Assembly (NCBI RefSeq): GCF_018873765.1
Contig: NC_057924.1
Coordinates: 3,596,001 to 3,660,000 of the forward strand
DNA from: Telopea speciosissima
Lineage: Eukaryota > Streptophyta > Magnoliopsida > Proteales > Proteaceae
Direction: 5' to 3'
DNA: 64,000 bases
Shown here: positions 1 to 12,713 of the stretch, piece after piece
Position numbering within the stretch: position 1 is the stretch's first letter
Layout of the letters: the number at the start of each line of letters is the position of its first letter
Position numbers and translations under genes: made by a program
The notes under the pieces: generated by a model
Databases searched by the model: none
What the model was told of the DNA's origin: nothing
What the model saw: the letters and a program-made list of their open reading frames with translations, nothing else

Positions 1-3000
1 CTTTGCTGCCTGTGAAAAAATTGAAGAATTCTTTTCTCTCAAGCCATGACTTGTATCGGACCCTGTATGGATTTATTGTTTTTGAGGTTGCATGGGCTGA
101 TGTCCGTGGTATTAACTATCTGAATGAGCTTCAGGTATTCATTCAGTCATTCTCTCTCTCTCTGCTTATTGCACCAATTTTTTTTTTTCTCTAGCTACTG
201 TTGCCCATAAAAATTCTGTATCCAATTTCAGACAGATACATCAGTGGCATTAGAGGCTAAATTTATGAAGCGCTGGGAGTTTGATAGTGTACAACAAGCT
301 GCAGCATCAGTTTCTGCTTGGTTCTCTGGGACACAATCTGAACATATTCTCTTGCAAGAATATCTAAGTTCCATCATAGGTAATCCCTTGGACTACCATA
401 CTTCTTGATTTAGTTAAGGGGAAGACATATATGGGAAGGAGGTCATCCTTCCCTGTCTGTGCAGTGGCTCAGATTTGTGGGGTTTCAACCTTGCCACCAA
501 ACACAAATGACAATGTAGCACTAAGAATTTGTTGGCCCAAATAATTAATTTTCTTTTTACATTAAAGAACATTGTAAAGGTGAAAGCTTGGTTTAATGTT
601 TATGCCTTGAAGTTCAGTAGAAGTCTTTTTTTGTTATGAGGAGGTGTATATGATATTTCAAAAAAGTTTATTTTACTATATAATCAAACACTCATTATTT
701 CTATATTAATAGCTCATTAGTTTTCATTTATAACTGTCAATATACTATAACGTCAAACAATAATCATAGGTAGCTGATATTAGAGCTTATTAGTTTTTTT
801 TTATGGAACAAATTTGTTTCATGAAAGAATTATAAGTGTTAGATACTATTACCTTATTACAAATTCATGTTGGATGGCTGGCTATTAGATACCTGATTTC
901 TTCATGTTGGACAGCTGGTTATTAGATCCTTAGCAATGCATTTACTTCCTTTATCTCAGATCTGATCACAGATTTGATCATTCGGCCTGCTTGCATCTGA
1001 GATCCATAATCTGAATTTTCAGATTGCATCATACTTTCCTGGAAAGTTATTTTAGTTGCATTCCTCACTTGGTGTGTTCTAGGCACTTGAATGTATTCCA
1101 TAAGAGCATGGGCAGGAAGCAAGGTTTAAATTATCGGTATCGTGTTTCGTATTGGTGGGGTGATTTTAAGAGACGTACCATATCGAAGATACGTATCGCA
1201 CGCTACAGATACGCATGGAAATGTTCCAGATACACATAGAAATACACTTTTGGAGCAAAAAACAATATAAATAAGCAATATTGCAGTTTGTTTCCTTAAT
1301 TTGATTCGTTTTTCAGCAAGGAATTAAAGCCTCAAACATGAAATTTGAAAGATGTCAAAAAATTGAAGTTTTGGGTGAAAACTTGTCCGTCCAGGTGCTA
1401 TTGATGCTTTTTGGTTTCTGGAATCATGATTCTAAAGTCACATATGCCTTTTAATGTGTGTATCGCAATGCGTCGCACTGTATCGGCCGATACAATGCAG
1501 TAGATACCGATACTTTTAAAATTTTAAATTAATCATATTGAGAGTATCAGTACATATTGATTTTATCATATAGCACCGTATCCGCTGATACAATGCGATA
1601 CTGATCGATACCATTTTTTTAAAAATTAAAAGAGACGTATCTCATTGTATCGTATTGATATCCTGCAATAGTGATACGTATTGGCCGAGATGAGATGATA
1701 CGGTGAGATACTTAAATTCTTGGCAGGAAGTACAATTTCCATCACCTGACTTGACTCAATCATTCTTGGTTTAGTGTTCATTTCTTTCGACTGACTAATA
1801 CTGTTTGGAAACCTTCCAGGAGAGGTGTTCTATGATGCTCAAGACTGTGACCCCAATGACAGTGGTGAGAGTATTTGTATTGACGGTGGGCATGCTGAAG
1901 ACGAATGCTCCGGTGACCTTGGTGGCAATTTTAGTGTATACCCTGGAAATGCTGAATACAGAATGAACACATATCACACACCTCCACCCCCTACTGGCTC
2001 GTACAAGAGAAGGAAAATAACGAAATGCAATAGTGCTGGAGGTGAAGTTGGTGCATTTTCTGAGAAAATTCATCCTGAAATTGGTAGCTCCCCGAAACAT
2101 ACAGGAGCTTCAATGTCAGGCACTAGTAGTGATAGTGAAAATGCAGTTGAAGCTACCCAGTACAGAGATGTCTTGATTTTGTTCAAGTTTGATGACCCTT
2201 ACCTTCCATTTAAATTGAGACCCATCATTATGTCTGATCTGCGGTTACTTACCTTATTGGAGTCTGGGCTTCCATCTTGGGTTATTTTTCTTCAGTCATA
2301 TCCAGTATTTTGCCATCTCTATCGTCCATGGATGTGTCCTCTAGCAAGAGCTCTTTATGTGCTGGTTTCAGTTGTCACAGTGCTGATAGGGTTTTATGAC
2401 CTGTACAAAAATGTCCCACTTCTGAAGGCTACTGCATCACGTTTGTGTGGGCCCCTCGTTGACTGGATAGATTCCTGGGAGATGATTTCAAGGATTAAGT
2501 ACTTGGGTACTATGCTATTTTTACATAATTTTGAGAAAGCCGTTAAGTGGTTTTTAACGATTAGCCGGACTATTAAATCATTTCTTTCAGTTCTGACGCA
2601 ACCAATGGATGGGCCACTTGTTGAGCTTTTGGGTTTCCTTATTCCCATTTGGAATATATGTCTCCAAGTAGTAGCAAGCTTCTGTTCAGTTTTCTGGGTT
2701 GCAATTAGGTCTTCTTGCAGCTTAGTTGTGGATCTAGTGGAGATCTTATTCTTCCCAGTGCAGTTAATCCTTTCTTTCACATGGAGCATTGGTATGATAT
2801 CAGCTAATTTGTCTATTTAATTTAGATGCGCTATTGCTTCATGTGTCAGCCAAACTTCTAATGTGGTATTGTATTGACACCACCATTTATTGATATTTAT
2901 TTTTTCACAGGCTCCTCCATTCTGTACCCAATATTTTGGGCCATCTGGGAAATACTATACATACCTATCCGCCTGGTTCTTTTGATTGGAAGTTTTATAT

Positions 3001-5674
3001 CTTCTGTCTACTCCTGCACATATGCTTTTGTGGGAGAGATTTGGCTGTTTGTGAGTAGTATATTCCAGATTGCATCGGCTTCTGAGGCAACAGTGAGCAC
3101 ATATGAAGTTTCCATGTGGCGTTCACTGTGGAATGATCTTTTCTCTCAGGTAATTAAGATTTCTATATACTTGTGCTGATATTATTGAGTTACATTCCAT
3201 CATTTTACTTGTCAATATTAATTTTTCTTCCTTGCAGGTTTTTCGTGCTATTCGAAGCATAGTAAATGGCTTTGTTGCCTTTTTTGCAACGTGCAACAGG
3301 CACCGCTTAAGGTACATTCTAGCTATATATATTACCTTTTTTTCCCCTTTTCTCTTATACGCATGTTTTTCTGTATGCAATTTTGAACTAGCTTTTACTT
3401 GTACTCTGTTTTCTTGTAAAATATTGAGGACATCTTCCATAAAACTGGGTGGTGTATTACACCTGATGGGCCCTTTCACTTATTATGGATAAGATATGGA
3501 TGAGATAACAATAGCAAAAAGATTCTGCGCTACTAGTTTTAAAGAAAGTGAGTAGACTGAAAATTTCCACGCCATTTTAGTGAAAAGTGGGCTTATATGA
3601 CTCAGTTATTAACTAATATGTATTTTGAGATGAGTGATAGGTGTATCCTGCTGGGATTTTAACCAATTTTAATGGAAATATTCTATCAAAAATCAAACGG
3701 TGCACTATATGAAGACATTTAAGAACTCTAGCTGTCTAGCAATGGGGATAGAATATATAGTTGAGTTGATCACAAGAAGCCTAAGTTTTCCCTTAGAAGA
3801 CGTGAGCGTAAAATTGTCATCATCTTAACCTAATTTAGTAAGATATGTATGCTTTGTATGTATCTACCAGTTTTCAGCTCAGAAGTCTCTTGCTGAAATG
3901 GTGGCAATGAGTTAAATATTTCCCTGAAGATGAAACATGTCGACCGAAGTGAGTAGTCCTATGTTAATTCATAGGGATAGATGAACCACATAATTAACAG
4001 TTTAATTTGTAATGTGCTTTCCTGCACAACAATGACAATTTGGCAAGAAATCAACTTTCCCCTGATAGCTGCTGGAAGTTCTTGACCTTCATAGCCTATG
4101 CGGTGCAATTAATTGACATCCAATATAATATTTTAGTCTTACCTAAGCTAATGAATACAAAGAATTTCAAAGAGGGTGTCAAAAAACACATTAGTAGTGA
4201 TATTATTGACCAACCTGAATAGAAACCTCCGGGAGGGAGGGTTGAAGAGATTGACAAATTGGCCAGGTCCGATCCAGCTGAAACAACTGATCTCCCGATT
4301 ATACCCTCATGAATTAGCAAATATTGGCTGTATAGGTCTAGCTATCTCAGGATTGGCAAGGCCAATCAGATCCTGAGTTCCGATCACTAAATCCTTGCTG
4401 CCCCGGGGAGAGTGGGGGAGGGGGGGAGGAGTTGAGGAGAAAGAAGACTAATGGATTAGTAATGAGTGAAGATCTGAAATGAGTTCTAAATGAGAATGTG
4501 GTTTTTTCTTTCTCGACCTGTAGCAAGTTACATGGCAGTATGGGACAGATTAGAGGAGCTAGAAGAACAAGGGGCTGACCAAAATGAATTGGAGAGAACT
4601 GGTGAAGTAAATCTGAATCAGGATTCATGTAGCCAACCCCATTACCAAATACAACCTAAATGAAGGGCATTATAGTAAATATTAACTGTTAGGTTGGACT
4701 AACACTTTCTATACTTGGAGCACCCAAACATCATAAATAGAACATTAGGAACCTCAACTTTTAGATACCCCAAACGTGAGTCTTTCATTATGTGCAGAAG
4801 CCTTAGGTTGTAAGCGCAAATTCTGATATGGAATCTTTCTGCGACTTGAAACCAGCACTACCTGGGCACCATCAACCAGTGGCAGAACCTATCATTTCCA
4901 ATATGACAGGCTTCGTATACATGTCACCTGGATCAGATATCAAAGATCAAAGATTTGGCATGGATCTATAATTCTGGACATGTTATATTTAGAGTTTTTG
5001 ATACTGTTTTGAAACTTGAAATCATTTAAGTACAAAATGAAGAAATCAAGATATTTCATGGTTTACCATTTAAAAAAAATGGATTTTTCATATTCTGTCA
5101 TTCTTTTTATATTTCTTTTTTTTTTTTATACCCTTCACTTTTTCTGCTCCTAGCTTGATGAACATATCCGATTAACATTTCTTATATGTTATTTTGTGCA
5201 GCATCTATAATCATATCCTGGAACTTTTCCGGCAATTATCTTGCCTATCCCACAGATCACGGTCCCGGGGCACTAGTCATTATGGACAGAAATATGGAGC
5301 CCACCATTCGGTACGTACTTGAGTGATTGCCTCACACATGCACATACACCCCTTGAATGTCCCCTTTCCATTTGTCTCTTCTTCATTGTCAAGCAAAAGA
5401 AAATACTGTGTCCTCTGATATTCGCTATAATGTTGGACACAGAAGTATCCATTTGTGCTTTGCTACAATTATTTCATCCTATGTATCTTTATTCTCATTT
5501 ATCTTTTGGTTTTGGCTGAACAGTTGGATGCGAGGAACAGCCATGCCAAGTAAGTCCAATTGATTCCAGAAAACACTTTAGTCTTATAGGAAGTCCTTTT
5601 TTAGTGATTAAAATTCTAGATTCTATTTGAAATGCAGAAACTCACAGAAAACACATGAGAAAAAGCATGTTTGA
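1..5674 (+). CDS. Uncharacterised plant multi-pass membrane protein, 3' part of gene (5' end outside window)
   Basis: The window opens inside an exon. Exons that keep one frame with GT-AG borders are 1-134, 232-379, 1820-2791, 2911-3149, 3238-3311, 5202-5310, 5524-5549 and 5638-5674. The product starts with a soluble stretch (LLPVKKLKNSFLSSHDLYR). An acidic and polar segment with PPPPTG and KRRK follows. Then come several hydrophobic helices in exons 3 to 5 (around ALYVLVSVVTVLIGF, LIPIWNICLQVVASF and LVLLIGSFISSVYS), so it is probably an integral membrane protein. It resembles a conserved but unnamed plant family; I know no function for it. The last exon is uncertain. The phase-correct reading stops at TGA 5672-5674, giving a short basic tail, whereas another frame of the same exon stays open to 5891. 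Intron 2 holds a 603-bp MITE and intron 5 (3312-5201) is 1.9 kb long. Confidence 0.75.
1120..1722. mobile_element. hAT-like MITE, 603 bp, in intron 2 of the membrane-protein gene
   Basis: The left end reads CAAGGTTTAAATTATCGG. The right end, reverse-complemented, reads CAAGAATTTAAGTATC. An identical flanking duplication gcaggaag lies at 1112-1119 and 1723-1730; the duplication could be read as 9 bp, since the next base also matches. The interior is full of degenerate 'tatcggtatcg / cgatacgat' motifs and has no coding capacity. An 8-bp target duplication with CA-type ends fits the hAT superfamily. This is the longest member of a family seen five more times in the window. Confidence 0.75.
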
Positions 5675-8260
5675 GACGGCCGCTGAGGAACACAGATTGA
5701 TGATAGATATTAGAAGTGCATATTCTGCATCCCATTCAGTTACTGATCTAGGAAGTACTCCATTTAGTTTGTTATTTCTATCCATTATTTATTCTTTTGG
5801 CAGTCAACTCTTCTCAAACTTCTGTGATGTAAATATTCATAAGATAGTATGTAAAGCTCCCCCAATTCCTTTTTTTTTTTTTTTTCTTTAATAAATTTTG
5901 TCGTTTTAATTGTGTCAACCATCAGTTTCTTATGTTGGTTGTTACATGTCATATAAAGATGCATTGGATGGAAAAAAATAATGACATTTTAACATCATAA
6001 TACTTCATATTTCACTCTAGGATGATGTTTCCCTTCACCGTTGGCATTAGTAGGACTGGGATGATGATCATAATGTAGTGGTGTCAACGGTCAGTTAGGC
6101 CCAGTTTTAGTTGGGCTGAATCGGTTTCAGTTTGGAAATGAGAGAAACCAAAACCAAACGGTTAAGGAACTTTGGTTTTTGGTCTGGTAAGGTTTCGATT
6201 TATTTTGGTTTTTCATTATTGGTTAAATATCGGTTTAGATGTTTTGTTTTCGGGTTTGAACCACAATGAATCTTACATTCACTTTAACTGGTTTAGATTT
6301 TTTTGTTTTTGGGCTTGAACCACAATGAATCTTACATTCGTAACTTGTAATGAGGAAAGAGAGGAAAGATTAGGTAAAAATATTTTAAATCACTTTCCCC
6401 AAGTCAAACAAGTAAACAACTAAGAATAGGAAAATTGATTTGATATGTTCATATTGTAATTAAAACAAAGATGAATAAATTGTTAGAGGAAGATAATTGA
6501 TATTGAAATCAATGGATAAATATATAGAGTTTGTAGTAAAATCGTTGTTTATCATGAGGAAGATAACTAATATTGAAATCAATGAATAATTAATTAGTAA
6601 CAATAACTAATATTGAAAACACAAAATTAACCCTATTATCAAATCATTTCATTCATTTAAGTGTCCAACAAATTTATATAGTGAACTAGGAGATCAATGG
6701 CACCATTGTTAAAAATCAATTTCCCTATTCATAACCTCATACTCATTGATAACAATTCCCCTTATAACCAGAAATTGTCATACTAAAATTGAAATCAGTG
6801 AATAATCAAGTCACCTATTCAATTCATAACTTAATACTCAATGATTTTTTCATTTGCTTCAGTTTTCGATCTACTTCTGCGTCACCGACAGTGGTTTGAG
6901 GTTGCATTCATTTATTCAACCTGACACGTGGGAAGGACTTACTGTCTATCTGGCTCGGCTTGATCTCGCTCCCTTCGCGCATGCCTTCTACGATGGAGAA
7001 TCTCGAGAGGGCTGATGAAGAAGAGGGGGAAACTGACCTAACTGCTGATCCGAAGCCAGAATGGGGGGATGGGAGGATAGAATTGACCTCACCTGCGACC
7101 TCATTCTCCTATCCATTGATGATTCGCTCCCAAGTCACGAGTAACCCCATTAGTCTGTTCCAATTCAATTTTCAGCCGATCCCATCATACCCTAATCCAA
7201 AATCAGACCAACAAGTATCGATTCAGTCCGGGCTTTTCAATCAATTCGGTTGGTTTGATTGGATCACCCCCAAGTACTTTACCTCACGGGGAGAGTATTA
7301 ATGACGGTAGATAGTGGGCTTTCCTTCTCCGAGTCGAGGAAAAACTGTCACTTACCATTAAAATGACGAAATCAAGATCCAGTTTGACTCCAGCCGGTCA
7401 GATTGAAATCGATCTAGTGATCTGGTTGGAATAGATCCATTACTGATCTTTTAAACCCTGAACTCATCAGGTATGCTAGACTGCCAGAGATTTGAACCTC
7501 CTATATTGCCTTCGTGCCTAGGCTGGAGAAAGCATCTGGGTGGCCTAGTAAATAAGTACAGGTGACCTGGATTTAAATCAGGGATTGGGAATCCATACCA
7601 ATACAAATATAGATCAACTGATACCGGCCATAGAGGATTGTTTTGACCTCAAATTTTTTTTACACGTTTTTTGAAGCATTTTGCATTCAGTATAAACTGA
7701 TACATCAGTACCAGTACCAGTACCAGCAATACCAATACATATATGCCAATCTCTTGAAACATACAAGAGATGCTTTCTCAAGTCCAAAGGCCATAGTAGG
7801 GGAGCCGTCAGTCGGCCTGATAAGGAACCTCTCAAATGGCCAGCATGGAACAGTCGAACCCCATTTATTACAACTTCCTTCCAAAAGCATCCACAAAAAG
7901 GCCCAGAGAGAGGACAGACAGAAGCTGCACATGGCATTACATATCAATATCATGCATTCAGGATTTTGAAATTTCCTTAATAGTATGAGCAGTTTCTAGT
8001 CCAAGACATAAAGGCAGTACCATAGTAGGAAGTTAGAACATACTTCAAGAGATAACGATCCATGGTATCTATGTTACTATTCCAGGAACTTAGTCCTGGA
8101 CGATCTAAATTAAAGTTCTTGAACTATTCTTTTTACATACAAAGAAGCTATCTCTCAAGACTTGTATTAGAAAAGAAGAAATTCCATGGGAAAACCAATG
8201 GTAACTACCGACATATCTATATGCTATCTGGTCTTCCGTTAAAAGCTGAAAATAAACCAC
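5675..8260. other. Intergenic region between the membrane-protein gene and SUMO
   Basis: No gene is recognised. The region is AT-rich with a poly-T run near 5870. It contains a hAT-like left-end motif (ggtgtcaacgg, about 6081) without a matching right end, a 58-bp tandem repeat and CAGTACCAGTACC-type short repeats around 7707-7730. The part just below 8260 is probably the 3' untranslated region of SUMO on the minus strand. The ORFs at 6960-7301 and 7643-7969 show no recognisable domain. Confidence 0.5.
6232..6340. repeat. Tandem repeat, 58-bp period, about 1.9 copies
   Basis: Two consecutive copies both begin ggtttagat (6232 and 6290), continue through a T/G-rich stretch and contain gaaccacaatgaatcttaca. 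The second copy is slightly shorter and differs by a few bases. Confidence 0.8.
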
Positions 8261-11156
8261 CTAACCAGTTACTATGGCTGTTGTTGCACCGCCCGTCTGG
8301 TGCAGCATCGCATCAATCTCATCCCCATCTTCCATTTCCAGCTGCAACAAAGAACAAGAATTAGAGGTTTGTAATTTGCCAATGAGAAAAGCGAAGACTT
8401 GGCCAAAAAATATGGGGAAAAAAGGGGAGGGAAAGGAAGAGCAAGGATTTTTTTTTTTTTTTTTGGTGTCGTGTGTGTGTGCGAGAGAGAGAGGGAGCGA
8501 GAAGCCAAAAACATGGGGGAAAAAAGGGCAAAGCAAGATTCAACGAGAGAGAGAGAGAGAGAAAGACCTCATCAGGAGTCTGCTCTCCCCGGAGACGACG
8601 ACCATCAAACAAAAAGGCAATTGAATTGATCTCCACTGATTGGCGATCACAGTACGCGTTCATGAGCTTCCGCAATTGAGTGCTTCTCTTGATCCTAAAG
8701 AACACTTCATTTCCATCCTAAAAGCAGACACAGCAAAACCAACAGAAGTAAGTATTGCAAAACTATGGTCATTCTGATGCAGATCTGTGACAACCATGGT
8801 TTTAAAAATCAAATCATAATGGTGGAATCCTTTAATTTGAATCAGAATCAGAATCGGCCAGTCCTGATCCCAATTCTGATCGATTTTCACAGCCCTCTTT
8901 TAAATCGCACATCAATGCATTTGTGTCCCCATGTTTTGCCATTTCCCCACTTTCCTTTAGTCACTAAAATAGCAGAAAATCAATGAAACTTACCTCTTGT
9001 AGCAAGATCTACAAGTGTTTTGAACTTAAAAACAAAAAATGGGAAAATCTTTCTTTTCCAATTCCAATTTCTAGGGTTAAGGCCGATAACAGGCTGATTC
9101 TGATCCGATTCTGGGTTTTAAACCTTGGTGACAATAATAGCTCTGGTACAAAATGATCCAGCTAAAACTGTTGTACTCATTGGAAAACCATTACAACAAT
9201 GCCACTGGAAAACAGAATTGAGTTCTATAATAATATACTGAAGATCAAATATGACCAAGAAATTCTATGAATGTGGATTAAGGACATTCGGGCAAGAGTA
9301 ATTCATCTTCAACGTTTAGTACTAATGAGACTCTTGGCTCCAGGACTCAATAAAATAAGCATTTGAACTCAAAATGTAAAGTAGGGTCTAGAGAATGTCA
9401 TCCAGGTGGACATGAAACAAGAACAAATTCAGGCACCTGAGTTAATTTCCAGCCTGGAAATGTTTCACTGTGCCTAATTGGCAGAACTCACAGCTTACAA
9501 GAACATCAATGCTAATTTATCCCATCACTTACTACAATCTTCTCTCTAAATAAAATAAAAAGGCATGAAAAACTGTAGCAGAGTGCATGAGTGTATATTG
9601 GCATTACAGTCATGACATCAAAGCAGTGTATAAAAGGATCAACAGACCCTACAGCTGGGCCACAGTTTGGGTCTGAACCACACACAGAAAGGGTGAATGA
9701 ACAACAGAGTTCGTTGAACATTCAAATTTGGATCATTATCCAGGCAATTGGATACCATGAAACACTATAAAAAGCCATATCAATTTACATTACATCAAAT
9801 CCACAATCTACATGTCCAACTTAACAAAGATAACCAGAAAAACACAAATCACCACTATAAAAAGCCATGTCAATTTACTAGAACTATGATTTACACACAC
9901 ATTAATTGTTCGTATTACGATGAACACGTATAGAGAAAAAAAATTGAAAGAAGAACACACTTCTTATCCATCGTGAGCAATTTATAAACATGGTCACAAA
10001 ATTGTTCCTCTATCTATTAGTATCTCAAGGCCTGAAACCATTTCCCACCCACTCATGAATGCATTTCTGCAGTTACCAATGCGGATATAGGATTCATCAT
10101 TTGATTAAAAAACTACCAATGTCATGATGATAAGAATGGAGACCCTATTACTACGGTGGCTGCACATGTGAGGAATACTCCAACAGTAGGCCACAACAAG
10201 ATGAAAAATAATCTAACAATACTCCTCAAATTAATGACTGAAACCTAATCACTTATTTAATCTGCAAATACCACATAAAGATAACCTCTCAGATATGGCG
10301 ATTTACGAATTTATATTCCACTGCTCCCATAAATTCCAACAATGTTGATACTGAAGTATACACAAACTCTTTCTCTTTCTCTTTTCTTCTTCTCCCCCCC
10401 CCCCCCCACCCCCTTTCAATCTACTTTCCTTTCAGTTGGAGGGGTAGTTTCACAAGACATATCATAGGTTAAAACGCTAGAATCGTTGGATTCCACCTTG
10501 AAAACTATCAGTGCACACTCCACCAGAATATTAGAATCAGACACTCAAATCAAGTGTTTCAACTAGGAAGCAATACACGATGTGGGATAGACAATTTTCA
10601 GATATAACTGAAATTCATCTCAGAACTACGCAAACCCAACACCGAAAAGTGTAAACATGTGCATGATCATAACCCAATCATAGAAAAAGATGAAATAAGG
10701 CTAAAGATCCAATTACATTACACACGAGGAGTTTTGAAGAACCCGTAAAATCAAGTTATCCCTGTAGCGGAAAACCCTAACTTTCAAGAATTCAGAACTA
10801 GGAGGTAGCAAAGTAAAAATCTGTTCATAGAACCAAAAAGTAATCGAAGGAAAATGGAAAAAAAAAAAAAAAAAAACAAACAGAAATAAGGAGTAAAAGA
10901 ACAACAGGTTATGCAGGATTAAACCCCAAGTTAGATTAAACATGCCCCATACATCAAAACCCTAGAAACAAAACGGGAGGAAATGCAATAACAGGAAATA
11001 AGCGCCAACCATAAACCCTGATGAAACCGAATCGAGAAGGAACACTGAGAAGCAAAAAAGAAAAAAAGATCAGACCTGGCCCTTGACCTTGAGATTGATA
11101 TGAGCAGCCTGATCGTTGGGCTTCTTATCTTCTTCCTGGTTCGTCACACCCGACAT
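8261..11156 (-). CDS. SUMO1/SUMO2-like: SUMO, small ubiquitin-like modifier (103-aa precursor)
   Basis: The product is a ubiquitin-fold modifier that is conjugated to lysines of nuclear and other proteins by the E1 (SAE1/SAE2) and E2 (SCE1) enzymes. There are three exons on the minus strand, all phase 0: 11156-11076 (27 codons), 8717-8568 (50 codons) and 8341-8261 (26 codons plus TAG). The protein begins [15 protein letters not shown], the usual acidic flexible N-terminus. Next come [11 protein letters not shown], then [20 protein letters not shown], then [13 protein letters not shown], then [16 protein letters not shown]. The diglycine at residues 94-95 is the conjugation site. The eight residues after it (ATTAIVTG) are the propeptide removed by ULP proteases. 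Length and motifs match the plant SUMO1/2 class rather than the divergent SUMO3/5. Intron 1 is about 2.36 kb and carries a MITE. The exon 2 donor (GAG/GTCTTTC) is weak and lies against a CT microsatellite. Confidence 0.95.
8545..8565. repeat. GA/CT microsatellite at the SUMO intron 2 donor
   Basis: A (GA)n tract ends within a few bases of the exon 2 splice donor at 8566-8567. A second, impure GT/GA tract lies at about 8468-8500 in the same 226-bp intron, next to a T17-like homopolymer at 8448-8464. Confidence 0.85.
8795..9127. mobile_element. hAT-like MITE, 333 bp, in SUMO intron 1
   Basis: The left end is CATGGTTTTAAAAATC. The right end, reverse-complemented, is CAAGGTTTAAAACCCAG. The flanks are gtgacaac (8787-8794) and gtgacaat (9128-9135), a 7-of-8 target duplication. 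The interior repeats 'gaatcagaatcgg' and 'ccgattctg'-type motifs. It is non-coding and shares ends with the elements at 1120, 32848, 37078, 41543 and 42507. Confidence 0.7.
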
Positions 11157-12080
11157 TCTCTCCCTCTTTCCTTAACGCTAGTAACGACGCGAAACGATGG
11201 AGCTTCACCTTCCTTTGCTGCTGCAAACCCACGCAACCAGATCGAGACTTCTTATTGATGCTTTGTCTGTTCTCCTTTTTCTTCTTGAGTAGAACGCTTC
11301 ATTTCCACCTCTTCTCCTATAATATACGAGGAAAAAGAAATAAACGGCTCGGATTTCAAGGTAGTATTGTTTCCAACATGCAATGATGCAAACCTCTATT
11401 TTAACCAATGGTTAGAATAGACTAGCCACTTCATTTGTCTATGTGATTGATCTAACTTTTTTTTTTTCGGAAAAATAGAACGTTGTCAGCTCACTTGGCT
11501 CTGCACGAGCATGTGAAAGTACCACACTACCCCCATAAAATCAAGATCACATCTATATTGATGCCCCTACATGCATTCACATTGCCCCCCGGTTGATGTA
11601 GATGACCATCTAGTGATCTCTTGCCCTTTTTATTATTTTGTCTCTCATACTCTGAATATGGGGGCCTCATGTAAATTATACTTTTTCAACACAGCCATTG
11701 ATGTGGCGTGCAGATTCCTCCCCCACTCATTGGCAGCGTTCCAAACCCTCTTCCAAATTTAAAATTATTTTTCCCCCTTCCCTACTTATGGGCTTGAGCA
11801 TACCGTAGGGATGGACCAAGCCTCGGTAAAGTCTAAGAAGAGTTTAAGTCAACCTTGTTTTTGGGATTGCGAAGCCCAAGCCCAACCATTTTTTAAGCCC
11901 GAAACCCCTTTAGGTTTACAACTTTAAGGAACAACAATAAATTTATAAAGTCTGAAACAAAATTAAGTTAGTCCTTTCATTCTTAAAGCAATAAGTCCAA
12001 ACTAGTACGCTACTTAAGTTTAAGACCCTGAAATGAATTCTAGCACCATTAGCATGAATAGGATATAATGTCATAATGTG

Positions 12081-12713
12081 TAAGGGTGTCAACTGGTCCG
12101 GTTCTCTAACGGTTCCAGTTCTAAGGTGTCAAGACCAAATATGGACCAATAAGCTCACCGGTCCCAAATCTGAGATCTAGAACCATTAACTAATGGGTGG
12201 TCTGGTTTCGGTTCCTAATCGGGTTCAAACATGCCCTTGTTGAGTAGCTAAATGTAAAGCATTTTTCCCATTGGAACGAGAAATCTCTAGCAAGCTAGAA
12301 GTTTTCAAAAGCAATTCATTAACTACTGGTGTGTGTCCTCTATATACAACAAATATGAGGGGTAGAATACTAGAATTTGAGGGACCAAGTGTCTTGCTTA
12401 ATCTTGGGTCATGTTCTAATAGCAACTAGACAACAACTGTAGAATAAAAGTCACTTTAACTGTATGTTAAAATAGCAAGGATCATCTTTTAACATTTTAA
12501 AATATAAAAAATGGTGCGAGACAAGTTCAAGTGTATGCATTTCTTTCGGTTCCAATGGTTCCTTAACGGTTCCGGGGACCAAACCAGATCCGGCCCAATA
12601 ACCTATCACTAAGACCAGATCCAGGTCAATAAGCTATTGGGTGGGTCGATTCCGATTCCTAGCGGGACGGTTTCGATCCGATTACCGGTTCTGGTCCAAA
12701 ATTGACACCCCTA
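12081..12713. mobile_element. Pack-type hAT element, 633 bp, carrying a gene fragment
   Basis: The left end is TAAGGGTGTCAACTGG. The right end, reverse-complemented, is TAGGGGTGTCAATTTTGG. Perfect 8-bp target duplications ataatgtg flank it at 12073-12080 and 12714-12721. The terminal TAGGGGTGTCAA motif plus an 8-bp duplication is typical of plant non-autonomous hAT elements. Subterminal regions hold repeated 'ggttccggtt / aaccggttct' motifs. No transposase is present. The middle carries a piece of an ankyrin-repeat gene on the minus strand. Confidence 0.85.
12225..12425 (-). pseudogene. Captured fragment of an ITN1-like ankyrin-repeat membrane protein gene
   Basis: About 67 codons are open on the minus strand. 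They read as consecutive ankyrin repeats of the plant ITN1 type: LLEHDPRLSKTLGPSNSS, then GHTPVVNELL, then LLEISRSNGKNALHLATQQ and GHV, followed by TGA. In full-length family members the ankyrin repeats run on and a PGG-type membrane domain follows. Here only about one and a half repeats remain, bounded by hAT subterminal sequence. The fragment has one apparent extra codon in the 'ILPLIF' stretch. It is most likely a transduplicated gene fragment without its own function. Assignment to the ITN1 group rests on motif memory, not a search. Confidence 0.75.
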
